From NCBI RefSeq assembly GCF_007828035.1, contig NZ_VITV01000004.1, positions 263,559 to 327,558 on the forward strand: 64,000 bases of DNA. The letters are read 5' to 3'. The stretch comes from Nitrospirillum amazonense (lineage in GTDB: Bacteria > Pseudomonadota > Alphaproteobacteria > Azospirillales > Azospirillaceae). Shown in pieces: positions 1-9,216 of this stretch (within the stretch, counting starts at the first letter, position 1; each line of letters opens with the position of its first letter). The position numbers and the translations under genes are program-made. Below the pieces are notes generated by a model that did not search any database, was not told the origin of the DNA, and saw only the letters and a list, made by a program, of their open reading frames with translations.

Positions 1-54
1 GGCGATGATGGCCGCCATGAGTTCCCGCCGCATGTCCTTGAGGGAACGGTCTGA
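1..54 (+). CDS. 3' end of a DUF952-like protein (partial)
   Basis: Frame 1 is open from the window edge to a TGA at 52-54 and encodes a 17-residue tail, GDDGRHEFPPHVLEGTV. The 'DGRHEFP' ending resembles the C-terminus of DUF952 proteins, which often precede pyrD in alphaproteobacteria. The stop overlaps the pyrD start (TGATG), so the two genes are probably translationally coupled. The family assignment rests on very few residues and on context. Confidence 0.5.
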   Translation, partial: GDDGRHEFPPHVLEGTV

Positions 55-1121
55 TGAGCCTGGCCTATCGCCTCGCCCGTCCCATCCTGTTCGCCATGGA
101 TGCGGAGCGGGCGCACGACCTGACCATCAACCTGCTGAAGGTCGGCGCCCTGCCCCCCGCCCTGTTCGGTGCCGGCGGCCCGGATGACCCGGCGCTGAGC
201 CAGACCGTGTTCGGCCTGACCTTCCCCAACCCGGTGGGCCTGGGCGCCGGCTTCGACAAGAACGCCCGGGTGCCGGACGCCATGCTGGCCCTGGGCTTCG
301 GCTTGGTGGAAGCCGGCACCGTCACCCCCCGGCCGCAGCCCGGCAACCCCAAGCCCCGGCTGTTCCGCGCCGTGGAGGTCGAGGGCGTCATCAACCGCTT
401 CGGCTTCAACAACGAGGGGCTGGAAACCTTCGCCCGGCGGCTGGAGGACCGGCGCGGCCTGGGCCGCACCGGGATCGTCGGCGCCAACGTCGGCAAGAAC
501 AAGGACACGGCGGACGCGGCGTCCGACTACATCATCGGCATCCGCCGCCTGGCGCCCCTGGCGGATTACCTGGTGGTCAACGTCTCCTCCCCCAACACGC
601 CGGGCCTGCGCTCGCTGCAGGGGCGCCAGGCGCTGACCGACCTGCTGGCCGCCTGCCTGGCGGCGCGGGGAAGCCATCGCACGCCCCTGTTGCTGAAGGT
701 GGCGCCGGACCTGACCGAGGATGACAAGGTAGACGTGGCGGAGGTGGCGCTGGCCAGCGGCATCGACGGCCTGATCGTGTCCAACACCACGCTGGATCGG
801 CCGGACGGCCTGACCCCCGCCCACCGCGCAGAGGCCGGCGGCCTCAGCGGACAGCCGCTGTTCGACAAGTCGACCTCCGTGTTGCGCGATTTCTACCGCC
901 TGACGGGCGGCAAGATTCCCCTGGTGGGCGTGGGTGGTATCGGGTCCGGTGCGCAGGCCTACGCCAAGATTCGCGCCGGGGCCAGCCTGGTGCAGGTCTA
1001 TTCCGCCTTGGTCTACCAAGGCCCCGGCCTGGTCGCCGTCATCAAGCGCGACCTGGCCGACCTGCTGCGCCGCGACGGTTTCACCAACGTGGCCCAGGCG
1101 GTAGGGGCGGGTCACAAGTAA
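54..1121 (+). CDS. pyrD: Dihydroorotate dehydrogenase (quinone), class 2
   Basis: Oxidises dihydroorotate to orotate with FMN, passing electrons to the membrane quinone pool, in de novo pyrimidine synthesis. The 355-residue length fits class 2 enzymes. Diagnostic stretches are NPVGLGAGFDKNA, NRFGFNNEG, the catalytic-Ser segment VNVSSPNTPGLR, LLLKVAPDL, SNTTLDRP, GGLSGQPLF and the phosphate-binding VGVGGIGSG. The N-terminal extension (about residues 1-40) corresponds to the membrane-association helices of class 2. The ATG overlaps the stop of the preceding partial gene. A hairpin without a T-run follows at 1146-1163. Confidence 0.97.
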   Translation: MSLAYRLARPILFAMDAERAHDLTINLLKVGALPPALFGAGGPDDPALSQTVFGLTFPNPVGLGAGFDKNARVPDAMLALGFGLVEAGTVTPRPQPGNPKPRLFRAVEVEGVINRFGFNNEGLETFARRLEDRRGLGRTGIVGANVGKNKDTADAASDYIIGIRRLAPLADYLVVNVSSPNTPGLRSLQGRQALTDLLAACLAARGSHRTPLLLKVAPDLTEDDKVDVAEVALASGIDGLIVSNTTLDRPDGLTPAHRAEAGGLSGQPLFDKSTSVLRDFYRLTGGKIPLVGVGGIGSGAQAYAKIRAGASLVQVYSALVYQGPGLVAVIKRDLADLLRRDGFTNVAQAVGAGHK

Positions 1122-1145
1122 CGTACAAGGTTCCAGCAACTGCCA

Positions 1146-1163
1146 GGCCCGCAAGCGCGGGCC
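1146..1163 (+). terminator. Hairpin after pyrD
   Basis: Perfect 7-bp stem GGCCCGC/GCGGGCC with a 4-nt loop, 25 nt after the pyrD stop. No T-tract follows, so it may be a weak or Rho-assisted terminator, or only an mRNA 3'-end stabiliser. Confidence 0.4.
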
Positions 1164-1202
1164 CCGGAGTGTGTACCGAAGGGCGGAACGAAGGACCTGA
1201 AC

Positions 1203-2438
1203 ATGCACGTGCTACGTCACATCATCTTCGCCGCCTGCTATGTCGCCGTGGCGGTGGCCGTGGCCTTGGCCCTGCCGCTGGCCGGCGTGGGCGTCGATCG
1301 GTCCTATGGCCTGCTGCTGGGCCTGGTGGTTTTCGTCTTCGGCGGCCTGCTGCATGAGTTCTATGCCCGCATGGAGCAGGCGGAACGGATGGAGCACCGG
1401 CTGGACCGCCTGCTGGACCGCCAGCGCGACGTGCTGGCCGCCCTGGACCGGCTGATGCGGCCCGGCACCGAGGCCGGCGGCGCGGTCGCCGCCGTGGTCA
1501 GCGACGCCCGCATGCTGCGCACCCTGGCCGACCAGATGCCCGCGGGGCCCGCCACCGCCATCGAACCCGCCCCGCAGGCGCCGCCGCCCCAAGTCGCCCC
1601 GGCGGCGGCCCACGCCGCCCGCGCCACCAGCGTGCCCAGCCTGGGCTCCGCCTATGGTCCCCTGCCTGGCGAGGCGCCGGCGGCGGAGGACGACGGCCCG
1701 GTGATGAACGGCATTCGCGAGGCGCTGCGGTCGGACCGGGTGGACATCTTCCTGCAGCCCATCGTCAGCCTGCCGCAGCGTAAGCACCGCTTTTACGAGG
1801 TGTTCTCCCGCATCCGGCTGGAGGATGGCAGCTATCTCACGCCCGACCGCTATCTGGGCGTGGCGGCCCGCCACAACCTGATGGCACCCATCGACAACCT
1901 GCTGCTGTTCCGCTGCGTCCAGTTGCTGCGTGAGACGGAGAAGCGGCACCAGAACGTGGGCTTCTTCTGCAACATCTCCGCCGCCACGCTGAACGACGGC
2001 ACCTTCATGCGGGAATTCGTCCAGTTCATGGGCCAGCATCCCAACCTGGTGCAGAAGATCATCTTCGAGCTCAGCCAGGCCGACCTGATGCAGGGCGACA
2101 TCTTCGCCACCGGCTTCCTGGACGGGCTGCGCAGCCTGGGCTTCCGCTTTTCCATGGACCAAGTCGATCGCTTCGACGTCGACTGGGACCAGCTTGCAGC
2201 GCACGAAATCCGCTTCGTGAAGCTGGACGCTGCCCGCCTGCTGGACCCCGACGGCCGCTTCGCCAACCCGGACAAGGTGACGCTGCTGAAGCGCCAGCTG
2301 GACCGCAACAACATCGACCTGATCGTGGAAAAGATCGAAACCGACCAGCAGCTGCTGGACCTTTTGGATCTGTTCATCGACTTCGGCCAAGGCTACCTGT
2401 TCGGTGAGCCGCGTATGGCCCGCCGCCTGCCTTCCTGA
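1203..2438 (+). CDS. TipF-like membrane protein with degenerate EAL domain
   Basis: 411 residues. Two hydrophobic helices (about 7-30 and 34-52) are followed by a charged heptad-like helix (55-85), an Ala/Pro-rich linker (110-165) and an EAL domain (170-405). The signature is altered: E199-V-F replaces EAL, the usual DDFG reads D319-Q-V-D, and LEITE reads FELSQ. N257, K340 and the terminal QGYLFG are kept. Loss of the second metal-binding Asp argues against phosphodiesterase activity and for a c-di-GMP receptor. This architecture matches Caulobacter TipF, which binds c-di-GMP and helps place the flagellum. No flagellar genes lie nearby, so the TipF role is inference. The ATG is preceded by AAGGA. 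Confidence 0.75.
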   Translation: MHVLRHIIFAACYVAVAVAVALALPLAGVGVDRSYGLLLGLVVFVFGGLLHEFYARMEQAERMEHRLDRLLDRQRDVLAALDRLMRPGTEAGGAVAAVVSDARMLRTLADQMPAGPATAIEPAPQAPPPQVAPAAAHAARATSVPSLGSAYGPLPGEAPAAEDDGPVMNGIREALRSDRVDIFLQPIVSLPQRKHRFYEVFSRIRLEDGSYLTPDRYLGVAARHNLMAPIDNLLLFRCVQLLRETEKRHQNVGFFCNISAATLNDGTFMREFVQFMGQHPNLVQKIIFELSQADLMQGDIFATGFLDGLRSLGFRFSMDQVDRFDVDWDQLAAHEIRFVKLDAARLLDPDGRFANPDKVTLLKRQLDRNNIDLIVEKIETDQQLLDLLDLFIDFGQGYLFGEPRMARRLPS

Positions 2439-2456
2439 GAGTAGATTGTTCCCCTC

Positions 2457-3344
2457 ATGAGCCCTGCCATTCCCTTATTTACCGGCCTGTCGCAGCTGGC
2501 GGACCGCTACGACGGATTCGTCCTGGATTTGTGGGGGGTCGTGCATGACGGCATCGCCCCCTATCCCGGCGTGCCCGAATGCCTGAAGACGCTGCGCGCC
2601 CGAGGCAAGCGCGTCTGTCTGCTGTCCAACGCCCCCCGCCGCGTGGATGCCGCCGCCGCCCGGCTGACGGAGATGGGGCTGACCCCCGACCATTACGACG
2701 CGCTGCTGACCTCGGGCGAGGCGACGCACGACGCCCTGCGCGATCCGCCGGACGCCTGGCACCGGGCCCTGGGGCCCAAGCTGCTGCACATCGGCCCCGA
2801 CCGCGACGCCGGCGTCTACCTGGATCTGGGGGGCCGCTTGAAGGTTGACCGGCCGGAGGAGGCCGACTTCGTCCTGAACACCGGCATCGTCGATTTCAGC
2901 GAATCGCTGGCGGATTACGAGCCCACCCTGGCCGCCTGCGCCGCGCTGAAGCTGCCCATGGTCTGCGCCAACCCGGACCTGGTGGTGCATGTCGGGCCGC
3001 AGCTGGTGATCTGTGCCGGGGAACTGGCGCGGCGGTATGAGGAGCTGGGTGGCGATGTGCGCCAGCACGGCAAGCCTTATCCCAGCGTCTACGCCCGTTG
3101 CTTCGACCTGCTGGGCGGCATGGCGCCGGACCGCATCCTGGCGGTGGGCGACAGCCTGCGCACCGACATGGCCGGCGCCAACGCCGCCGGCATCGACGGC
3201 CTGCTGATCGCCGGCGGCATCCACCGCGAGGAACTGGGCGTGGCCGATCCGCTGACCGACCTGCCCGATTTGGACCGGCTGGCGGAAATCGCGGCCCAGG
3301 CCGGCCTGCGCATCAGCGCCGTCATGAACCGCCTGGGTTGGTAA
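2457..3344 (+). CDS. HAD-superfamily subfamily IIA hydrolase (TIGR01459-like)
   Basis: Putative phosphatase of 295 residues. Motif I is DLWGVVHDG near residue 24, with the nucleophile Asp followed by Trp as in the TIGR01459 group. Motif II is LLSNAPRR, the motif III lysine lies in HGKPYPSVY, and motif IV is VGDSLRTDMAGA. The cap sits between motifs II and III, as in NagD-type subfamily IIA enzymes. The substrate is unknown; relatives act on small phosphorylated metabolites. It begins 18 nt after the TipF-like gene and may be co-transcribed with it. Confidence 0.85.
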   Translation: MSPAIPLFTGLSQLADRYDGFVLDLWGVVHDGIAPYPGVPECLKTLRARGKRVCLLSNAPRRVDAAAARLTEMGLTPDHYDALLTSGEATHDALRDPPDAWHRALGPKLLHIGPDRDAGVYLDLGGRLKVDRPEEADFVLNTGIVDFSESLADYEPTLAACAALKLPMVCANPDLVVHVGPQLVICAGELARRYEELGGDVRQHGKPYPSVYARCFDLLGGMAPDRILAVGDSLRTDMAGANAAGIDGLLIAGGIHREELGVADPLTDLPDLDRLAEIAAQAGLRISAVMNRLGW

Positions 3345-3495
3345 GGCGCGGGGGCGCGCACCTGCCCCGGAGGTAAACCGCCTGCGCGCCTCACCGCCCC
3401 TGGCGGTCGTGTAACAGGCGGGTTAAAAGTGTAACGGTTAGGCAAACACTGCGGACAGGCGGGACCAAGTGGCCAATAGTCGGGGGAATTCTACG

Positions 3496-4662
3496 ATGTC
3501 GCGCAGGGTGCGCCCCATGGAAACCAGTGTCGCCTCCCCCCGTCCCCGCCTCACGCCCGGCATACCCGCCGGCGGCGTCATCGCCGCCCTGGTCGCTGTC
3601 GGCTCGCTGGGCTTCATGCTGCTGGGCAGCCATGGCCACGGCTCGTCGCATTCGGTCAAGGTGGTGAAGATGGATGGCGTCATTCCGCCCATTCCCCCCA
3701 TCCCGCCGATTCCGCCGATAGCGCCTGCGTCCCCCGCGTCGCCCACCGCCCCCATCAGCCGGGCCGACGCCGACCAGATCCGCCGCGATGTGGAAGAGGC
3801 GATGCGCGGGCTGGACGTCGAGTCCATCAAGCAGGAGGCCAAGGCCGCGGCGATGGCCGCACGGGCCGCCGCCCGGGATGCCCGGGCCCTGAGCGACAGC
3901 ACCCAGGAATTCCCGGCGCAGCAGGTGGTGAACCTGTCCAACCTGTCCGGCAACACCATCATCCGCCCGTCCAGCAGCGCCACCACCATCGGCATTTCCG
4001 CCAGCGGCGGGGCGGTGCGCGCGGCGGCGGAGGACGGCGCCCTGCAGGTGTCGGGCAGCGGACGGTCGACCGAGCTGACCATCACCGTGCCGGCCAAGAC
4101 CAAGCTGGTGGCTGCCGGCCTGTCCGGCGAGCTGACCGTGGATGGCGAACTGGACGGCGACGTGGTGCTGGACCTGCGCAAGGCCCAGGTGTCGCTGAAA
4201 AAGGTTAAGTCGCTGCAGGCCAACATCGTCGAGAGCGCTGAGATCAGCGTGGACGAGGTGGCGGAGTCGCTGAAGTTCGTGATCGCCGGCCATGGCGACC
4301 TGCATGTGGGCCGCGCGTCGGAGGCCGAAGTGCGCGTCATGGGCCAGGCCGACCTGTCGCTGGGCACCATCGACAAGGCGCTGCGCCTGGCCGTCTATGG
4401 GAACGGCGACATCTCCGCCGACCGGGTGGATGGCGTCATCGAGGCCGTCATCAACGGCAAGGGCGACGTGCACATCAACGACGGCAATGCCAGCGCCCTG
4501 AAGGTGGCCGTCCTGGGGCAGGGCGACTTCACCTTCGACGGCACCGCCAAGGATCCCAACCTGTTCATGGGCGGCAGCGGCACCATCACGGTGGCCAAGC
4601 ACACCGGCACGCCGCGCATCGGCAAGTCGGGCAGCGGCGAGGTCGTGCTGGGCGGCGAATAA
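3496..4662 (+). CDS. Membrane-anchored GIN/DUF2807-type protein
   Basis: About 388 residues. A cytoplasmic basic N-terminus is followed by one transmembrane helix (GGVIAALVAVGSLGFMLL), a His/Ser-rich stretch, and a proline linker in which Pro-Pro-Ile is repeated four times. The C-terminal 230 residues form a repetitive beta-rich domain with recurring Gly-Asp-Gly/Gly-Asn-Gly turns, as in GIN (DUF2807) putative adhesin-head domains. It is probably anchored in the inner membrane with the beta-helix in the periplasm. The start is uncertain: GTG at 3469, ATG at 3496 (preceded by GGGGGAA at good spacing, chosen here) or ATG at 3517. Function unknown. Confidence 0.65.
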   Translation: MSRRVRPMETSVASPRPRLTPGIPAGGVIAALVAVGSLGFMLLGSHGHGSSHSVKVVKMDGVIPPIPPIPPIPPIAPASPASPTAPISRADADQIRRDVEEAMRGLDVESIKQEAKAAAMAARAAARDARALSDSTQEFPAQQVVNLSNLSGNTIIRPSSSATTIGISASGGAVRAAAEDGALQVSGSGRSTELTITVPAKTKLVAAGLSGELTVDGELDGDVVLDLRKAQVSLKKVKSLQANIVESAEISVDEVAESLKFVIAGHGDLHVGRASEAEVRVMGQADLSLGTIDKALRLAVYGNGDISADRVDGVIEAVINGKGDVHINDGNASALKVAVLGQGDFTFDGTAKDPNLFMGGSGTITVAKHTGTPRIGKSGSGEVVLGGE

Positions 4663-4808
4663 GCGCCCCTCTTCCCTATCCTGGCCTTCCGCTGATTGCG
4701 CCGGACCGTTGCCCGTGCCTACAGTATGTCCATTGGTAAAACCCAGCCGGCCAAGCACCTGACCTTTCGGGGCAGCGGCCCGCGCCGGTAAAAAGGACGG
4801 GACCCAGG

Positions 4809-6566
4809 GTGCGGTTGGGGGCGGCAACACGGATTTGCCTGGGCTACGCCTTGCTGGGCGGGTCGTGGGTCCTGGGTTCCGACATCGCGCTGGACATGAT
4901 GCTGGGTCCTGTCCACGCGGCATGGGTGGGGCCGGTCAAGGGCGTGGGATTCGTCGTGGTCACGGCGCTGTTGCTGCACCGCGTGTTGGTGCGGGCCCTG
5001 GCCGCTGACGCGCGCAAGACCCGGGAGCTGGCCCTCAGCCAGGCACGCTACAACGCGTTGGCCGACATGGCGCCCGTGGGCATTTTCCATGTCGATTCGA
5101 CGGGCCAGATCACCTACCGCAATCCGCGCCTGCGCGAGATCACCGGCATGCCGGCGGAGTTGGAGCCGGGCGGTAGCTGGGAATGGTGGCTGATCCATCC
5201 CGAGGATCACAAGCGCGCACAATCCCGCTGGCTGGCGGCCACCCAGCAGGGGGAACGCTATGCCGAGGAGTTCCGCATCTGCCGCCCCGACGGCCGCATC
5301 GTGTGGGTGCTGTGCGAGGCCTTGCCCGTGACGGCGCGCGAGGGCGAGCGTCTGGGCTATGTCGGCATGGCCATCGATCTGACGGCCCAGCATCAGGCAG
5401 CCGAGACCATGCGCCAGGAAAAGGAACGGTACGAGCTGGCGACCGGCGGCTCCGCCGTCGGCATCTGGGACTGGCATCTGGGCGACGGCAGTCTGCACTT
5501 GTCCGGCCAAGCCCAGACCCTGCTGCGCCTGCCGGCGGGCAGCCAGGGCCCCCGCCGCGTGCTGGGCATGATCCCCAAGGCGGAGCGGGCGCGGGCCTTT
5601 TCCCACGTGCGCAACCACCTGCGCCTGCGCCAGCCCTTCGACCTGGAACTGCCCATGGTCTGCGCCGACGGGGTCACCCGCTGGTTCCACGTGCGCGGCC
5701 AGGGCGTCTGGCCGGCGACGGACACCGGGGACGCGCCCCCTCGACCGGCCCGCCTGCTGGGCTCGCTCATGGACATTACCGTGCGCAAGGAGACGGATGG
5801 CCAGTTGGCCCGCGCCCGCCACGACGCCGAAATGGCCAGCCGCAGCAAGAGCGCCTTCCTGGCCAGCATGAGCCACGAGTTGCGCACGCCGCTGAACGCC
5901 ATCATCGGCTTCAGCGAATTGATCACCCAACAGACCTACGGCCCGGTGGGAGACGCGCGCTACGCCGACTATGCCGAGGACATCCGTGTCAGCGGCCTGC
6001 ATCTGCTGGAGCTGGTGAACGACATCCTGGACGTGGCACGCATGGAGGCGGGCCGGTTCGAGCTGGAGGACAAGGTGGTGGACATCGCGGCCGAGGTCGC
6101 GGTGGCGGTGCGCCAGATCCAGGCCGGCAACCTGCAGCGCAAGATCGAGATCACCGTGGTCGGCGCCGCCGGCCTGCACGCCATGCTGGACCCCACGGCC
6201 CTGCGCCAGGTGCTGTTGAATCTGCTGGGCAACGCCGTGAAGTTCACGCCCGACGGCGGCCGGGTGACGGTGTCGGCCGACATCCGGCGCGAGGGGCTGG
6301 CCCTGTCGGTCATCGACACAGGCCCCGGCATCTCCCGCTACGTGCTGGAGAACCTGGGCACTCAGCCCTTCCTGCAGGCGGAGCCCTCGCTGCGCCGGCG
6401 CCACGGCGGCAGCGGCCTGGGCCTGTTCATCGTCCGCCGCCTGATGGACCTGCACGGCGGCACCCTGATGGTGGAATGCCCGCCCGGCGGCGGCACCCAC
6501 GTCACCGTCATTTTCCCGCCCGACCGCCAGGTGCCGCCCGGCCCGGCGCTGGCGATGTTGCCGTGA
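4809..6566 (+). CDS. Membrane-bound PAS-PAS sensor histidine kinase
   Basis: 585 residues from a GTG start. Two N-terminal hydrophobic helices (about 8-30 and 36-62) with only a short periplasmic loop are followed by PAS domain 1 (around 78-200, YNALADMAPVGIFHVD), PAS/PAC domain 2 (around 210-335), HisKA with phospho-acceptor H356 in SMSHELRTPLNA, and HATPase_c with N-box LLNLLGNAVKF, G1 DTGPGI and G2 GGSGLGLF. All catalytic boxes look intact. No response regulator is adjacent, so this is an orphan kinase with an unknown signal. The tiny periplasmic loop suggests sensing within the membrane or cytoplasm. Confidence 0.9.
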   Translation: MRLGAATRICLGYALLGGSWVLGSDIALDMMLGPVHAAWVGPVKGVGFVVVTALLLHRVLVRALAADARKTRELALSQARYNALADMAPVGIFHVDSTGQITYRNPRLREITGMPAELEPGGSWEWWLIHPEDHKRAQSRWLAATQQGERYAEEFRICRPDGRIVWVLCEALPVTAREGERLGYVGMAIDLTAQHQAAETMRQEKERYELATGGSAVGIWDWHLGDGSLHLSGQAQTLLRLPAGSQGPRRVLGMIPKAERARAFSHVRNHLRLRQPFDLELPMVCADGVTRWFHVRGQGVWPATDTGDAPPRPARLLGSLMDITVRKETDGQLARARHDAEMASRSKSAFLASMSHELRTPLNAIIGFSELITQQTYGPVGDARYADYAEDIRVSGLHLLELVNDILDVARMEAGRFELEDKVVDIAAEVAVAVRQIQAGNLQRKIEITVVGAAGLHAMLDPTALRQVLLNLLGNAVKFTPDGGRVTVSADIRREGLALSVIDTGPGISRYVLENLGTQPFLQAEPSLRRRHGGSGLGLFIVRRLMDLHGGTLMVECPPGGGTHVTVIFPPDRQVPPGPALAMLP

Positions 6567-6616
6567 CCGGGGCATGATGGGGCCGTTCCGGTCCCCGTAT
6601 CCCGAGGGCGCCCCCC

Positions 6617-6892
6617 ATGTCCCCGTTCAAACGGCCGTCCAAGCCGTTGTCGACCAAATCCAAAGGTGCTGCCCCCACCTCGGCGCCCACTTCGGCTGGG
6701 ACGGCCGAGGTGCCGTCCACCCTGGACGACGTCCTGGCCGCCGGCGCCCGGGACGGCCTGCGCCGCGACCGGGGTTACGCCCGCTTCCGCGCCCAGGCGG
6801 ACAAGGCGGCGGCCGCCGCCGACAAGGGCGACGACCGCGCCTACCGCCTGCTGGCCGAAGCCATCCGCCAATTGCTGAACGACAGGCGCTGA
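6617..6892 (+). CDS. Small hypothetical protein
   Basis: 91 residues with a basic, Ser/Thr/Lys-rich first 30 residues (PSKPLSTKSKGAAPTSAP), then a predicted all-helical Ala/Arg-rich part ending in EAIRQLLNDRR. No signal peptide or transmembrane segment. It lies 50 nt after the histidine kinase on the same strand and 89 nt before the ABC exporter. I do not recognise a family. The frame shows the third-position G/C bias of neighbouring genes, which supports it being real. Confidence 0.6.
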   Translation: MSPFKRPSKPLSTKSKGAAPTSAPTSAGTAEVPSTLDDVLAAGARDGLRRDRGYARFRAQADKAAAAADKGDDRAYRLLAEAIRQLLNDRR

Positions 6893-6981
6893 CAGGTGAC
6901 GGCCGTCGCTGCGCCACGGCCGGACCGCCCGCAATCACATAGCCGCCCCGCCCTACCCCATCCGCCCCGCCGCCCCATCTA

Positions 6982-8877
6982 GTGCTGATGACCCAGACCG
7001 CCATCCCCACCCATCCGTCACCCGCCGCGCCGGAACCCCGGCCCACCCGTCCGCAGATGGGGGAGGGCAAGGCGTTGGCCATGCTGCTGCCCTATGTCTG
7101 GCCCAAGGGCGAGTGGGGCACGCGGGGGCGGGTCATCCTCTCCATGCTGCTGTTGCTGGGTGCCAAGGCGGCCAGCGTCACCATCCCCGTCTTCTATAAG
7201 CATGCGGTGGACCAGCTGGGCGAGGGCATCAAGGCCAACGCCGCCGTGGTGCCGGTGCTGGCCATCCTGTCCTATGGCCTGGCGCGCGTGCTGTCGCTGG
7301 CCTTCGGCGAACTGCGCGACAGCGTGTTCGAGCGGGTGGCCCAGCGCGCCATGCGCAAGGCGGCGCTGAGCGTCTTCCGCCACCTGCACGGCCTGTCGCT
7401 GCGCTTTCATCTGGAACGGCAGACCGGCGGCCTATCCCGCTCTATCGAGCGGGGTACCAAGGCCATCGAGACCCTGCTGTCCACGGCCCTGTTCAACATC
7501 CTGCCCACGGTGCTGGAGATCCTGCTGGTCACCGGCATCCTGTGGCGCCTGTTCAACATCTGGTTCGCCCTGGTCACCTTCGTGGCCGTGGGCGGCTACA
7601 TCGCCTTCACCGTCGTCATCAGCAACTGGCGCACCCGCATCCGCCGCCAGATGGTGGAAAGCGACACCAAGGCCAGCGCCCGCGCCATCGATACCCTGCT
7701 GAACTATGAGACGGTGAAGTACTTCGGCAATGAGGAGCACGAGGCCCAGCGTTATGACCGCGCGCTGAAGGTCTATGAGCAGGCGGCGGTGCGCACCCAG
7801 ACCTCGCTGTCCATCCTGAACGTGGGCCAGAGCTTCATCATCGCCGTGGGCCTGGTGATCGTCATGTGGATGGCGGCCAGCGGTATCGAGGCCGGTACCC
7901 TGACCCTGGGCGATTTCGTCCTGGTGAACACCTATATGCTGCAGCTGTACCAGCCGCTGAACATCTTCGGCTTCGTCTATCGCGGGGTGAAGGAAGCCCT
8001 GATCGACATGGAGAAGATGTTCGTGCTGCTGGCCGTGGACCGCGAGGTGGCCGACGCGCCGGGGGCCAAGCCCCTGGCCATCGGCGGCGGGGAGGTGCGG
8101 TTCGAGGACGTGTCCTTCGGCTATGATCCGCGCCGGCCCATCCTGAAGGGCATCAGCTTCACCGTGCCCGCCGGCCGCACCGTGGCCATCGTCGGGCCCA
8201 GCGGCGCCGGCAAGTCCACCCTGTCGCGGCTGTTGTTCCGCTTCTACGACGCCAACGGCGGCCGCATCCTGATCGACGGGCAGGACATCAGCCAGATCAC
8301 CCAGGCCAGCCTACGCGCCGCCATCGGCATCGTTCCGCAAGACACGGTGCTGTTCAACGACACCATCCGCTACAACGTCGCCTATGGCCGCACTGAGGCG
8401 ACGCAAAGCCAGGTGGAGCATGCGGCGGCGCTGGCCCACATCGACGGTTTTATCGCGGGATTGCCCGACGGCTGGGACACCACGGTGGGCGAGCGCGGCC
8501 TGAAGCTGTCCGGCGGCGAGAAGCAGCGCGTGGCCATCGCCCGCACCATCCTGAAGAACCCGCCCATCCTGATGTTCGACGAGGCCACCAGCGCCCTGGA
8601 CACCCATACCGAGCGGGAAATCCAGCGCAACCTGCGCGAAGTGAGCCGCGGGCGCACCACCCTGGTCATCGCCCATCGCCTGTCCACCGTGGTGGACGCC
8701 GACGAGATCATCGTGCTGGAGGAAGGCCGCGTGCGGGAGCGCGGCCGCCACGCCGACCTGCTGGCCCTGGGCGGCGCCTATGCCGACCTGTGGGCGCGGC
8801 AGCAAACGGCGGATCCGGTGAAGGAGGGGGGTGTGGCTGCACCACATACCGTCTCAACTGAGACCGTTCCAGGGTGA
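6982..8877 (+). CDS. Atm1/ABCB7-type ABC exporter (fused permease-ATPase)
   Basis: 631-residue half-transporter. A six-helix exporter domain (about 50-350) includes the ATM1-family segments ETVKYFGNEEHE and NIFGFVYRGVKEALIDMEKMF. The ATPase has Walker A GPSGAGKST (405-413), signature LSGGEKQR (509-516) and Walker B ILMFDEATSAL with E534. Bacterial Atm1 homologues export glutathione conjugates and relate to heavy-metal tolerance and Fe-S homeostasis. It acts as an inner-membrane homodimer. GTG 6982 and ATG 6988 are both possible starts. The substrate is inferred from the family. Confidence 0.9.
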   Translation: MLMTQTAIPTHPSPAAPEPRPTRPQMGEGKALAMLLPYVWPKGEWGTRGRVILSMLLLLGAKAASVTIPVFYKHAVDQLGEGIKANAAVVPVLAILSYGLARVLSLAFGELRDSVFERVAQRAMRKAALSVFRHLHGLSLRFHLERQTGGLSRSIERGTKAIETLLSTALFNILPTVLEILLVTGILWRLFNIWFALVTFVAVGGYIAFTVVISNWRTRIRRQMVESDTKASARAIDTLLNYETVKYFGNEEHEAQRYDRALKVYEQAAVRTQTSLSILNVGQSFIIAVGLVIVMWMAASGIEAGTLTLGDFVLVNTYMLQLYQPLNIFGFVYRGVKEALIDMEKMFVLLAVDREVADAPGAKPLAIGGGEVRFEDVSFGYDPRRPILKGISFTVPAGRTVAIVGPSGAGKSTLSRLLFRFYDANGGRILIDGQDISQITQASLRAAIGIVPQDTVLFNDTIRYNVAYGRTEATQSQVEHAAALAHIDGFIAGLPDGWDTTVGERGLKLSGGEKQRVAIARTILKNPPILMFDEATSALDTHTEREIQRNLREVSRGRTTLVIAHRLSTVVDADEIIVLEEGRVRERGRHADLLALGGAYADLWARQQTADPVKEGGVAAPHTVSTETVPG

Positions 8878-8884
8878 TGGGCGC

Positions 8885-8912
8885 GTGCTACACTGCACAT
8901 ACCGTGTAACAC
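8885..8912. promoter_or_regulatory. Candidate ParD-type operator (two GTGNNACAC boxes)
   Basis: Two near-identical 9-mers, GTGCTACAC (8885-8893) and GTGTAACAC (8904-8912), lie 19 bp apart (about two helical turns) just before the antitoxin start. Each is close to self-complementary. Ribbon-helix-helix antitoxins commonly bind such phased short repeats to repress their own operon. Confidence 0.5.
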
Positions 8913-8925
8913 ATGAGGCGGTCCC

Positions 8926-9216
8926 ATGACCGAGACGACCTTCACCTTCAGGGTGGATGAGACGCTGAAAACCGCCTTCGCCGAGGCGGCCAAGTCCCAT
9001 GACCGTACGGGCGCCCAGCTGTTGCGCGACTACATGCGTGATTTTGTGCGACAGCGGCAGGAGGCCGCCGATTACGATGCTTGGTTCCGGGCCGAAGTCC
9101 AGGCCGGGATCGATGAAGCCAATGCCGGTGACACGGTATCAGCGGAAGAAGTGGAGGCGGAAGCGGAAGCGTGGCGGGCAGAAGCACGACGCAAATTGGC
9201 CGGCTTCGCCTCGTGA
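8926..9216 (+). CDS. Ribbon-helix-helix antitoxin (ParD/CopG type)
   Basis: 96 residues. The N-terminus TFTFRVDETLKTAFAEAA is the beta strand and first helix of a ribbon-helix-helix fold, followed by the second helix TGAQLLRDYMRDFVRQ. The acidic C-terminal tail (AEEVEAEAEAWRAEA) would wrap the toxin. It probably neutralises the ParE-like toxin encoded 4 nt upstream of its own stop and represses the operon through the boxes at 8885-8912. Overlap with the toxin gene is the usual type II arrangement. Confidence 0.85.
   Translation: MTETTFTFRVDETLKTAFAEAAKSHDRTGAQLLRDYMRDFVRQRQEAADYDAWFRAEVQAGIDEANAGDTVSAEEVEAEAEAWRAEARRKLAGFAS

Noticed and set aside
1212-2390. 392-residue open frame antisense to the TipF-like gene
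   Set aside because: Gln/His/Val-rich translation with no domain; a typical antisense shadow of a GC-rich gene with a clear sense product.
3469-3495. GTG start for the GIN-domain protein
   Set aside because: Possible, but ATG 3496 has a better-spaced GGGGGAA; kept as an alternative rather than the call.
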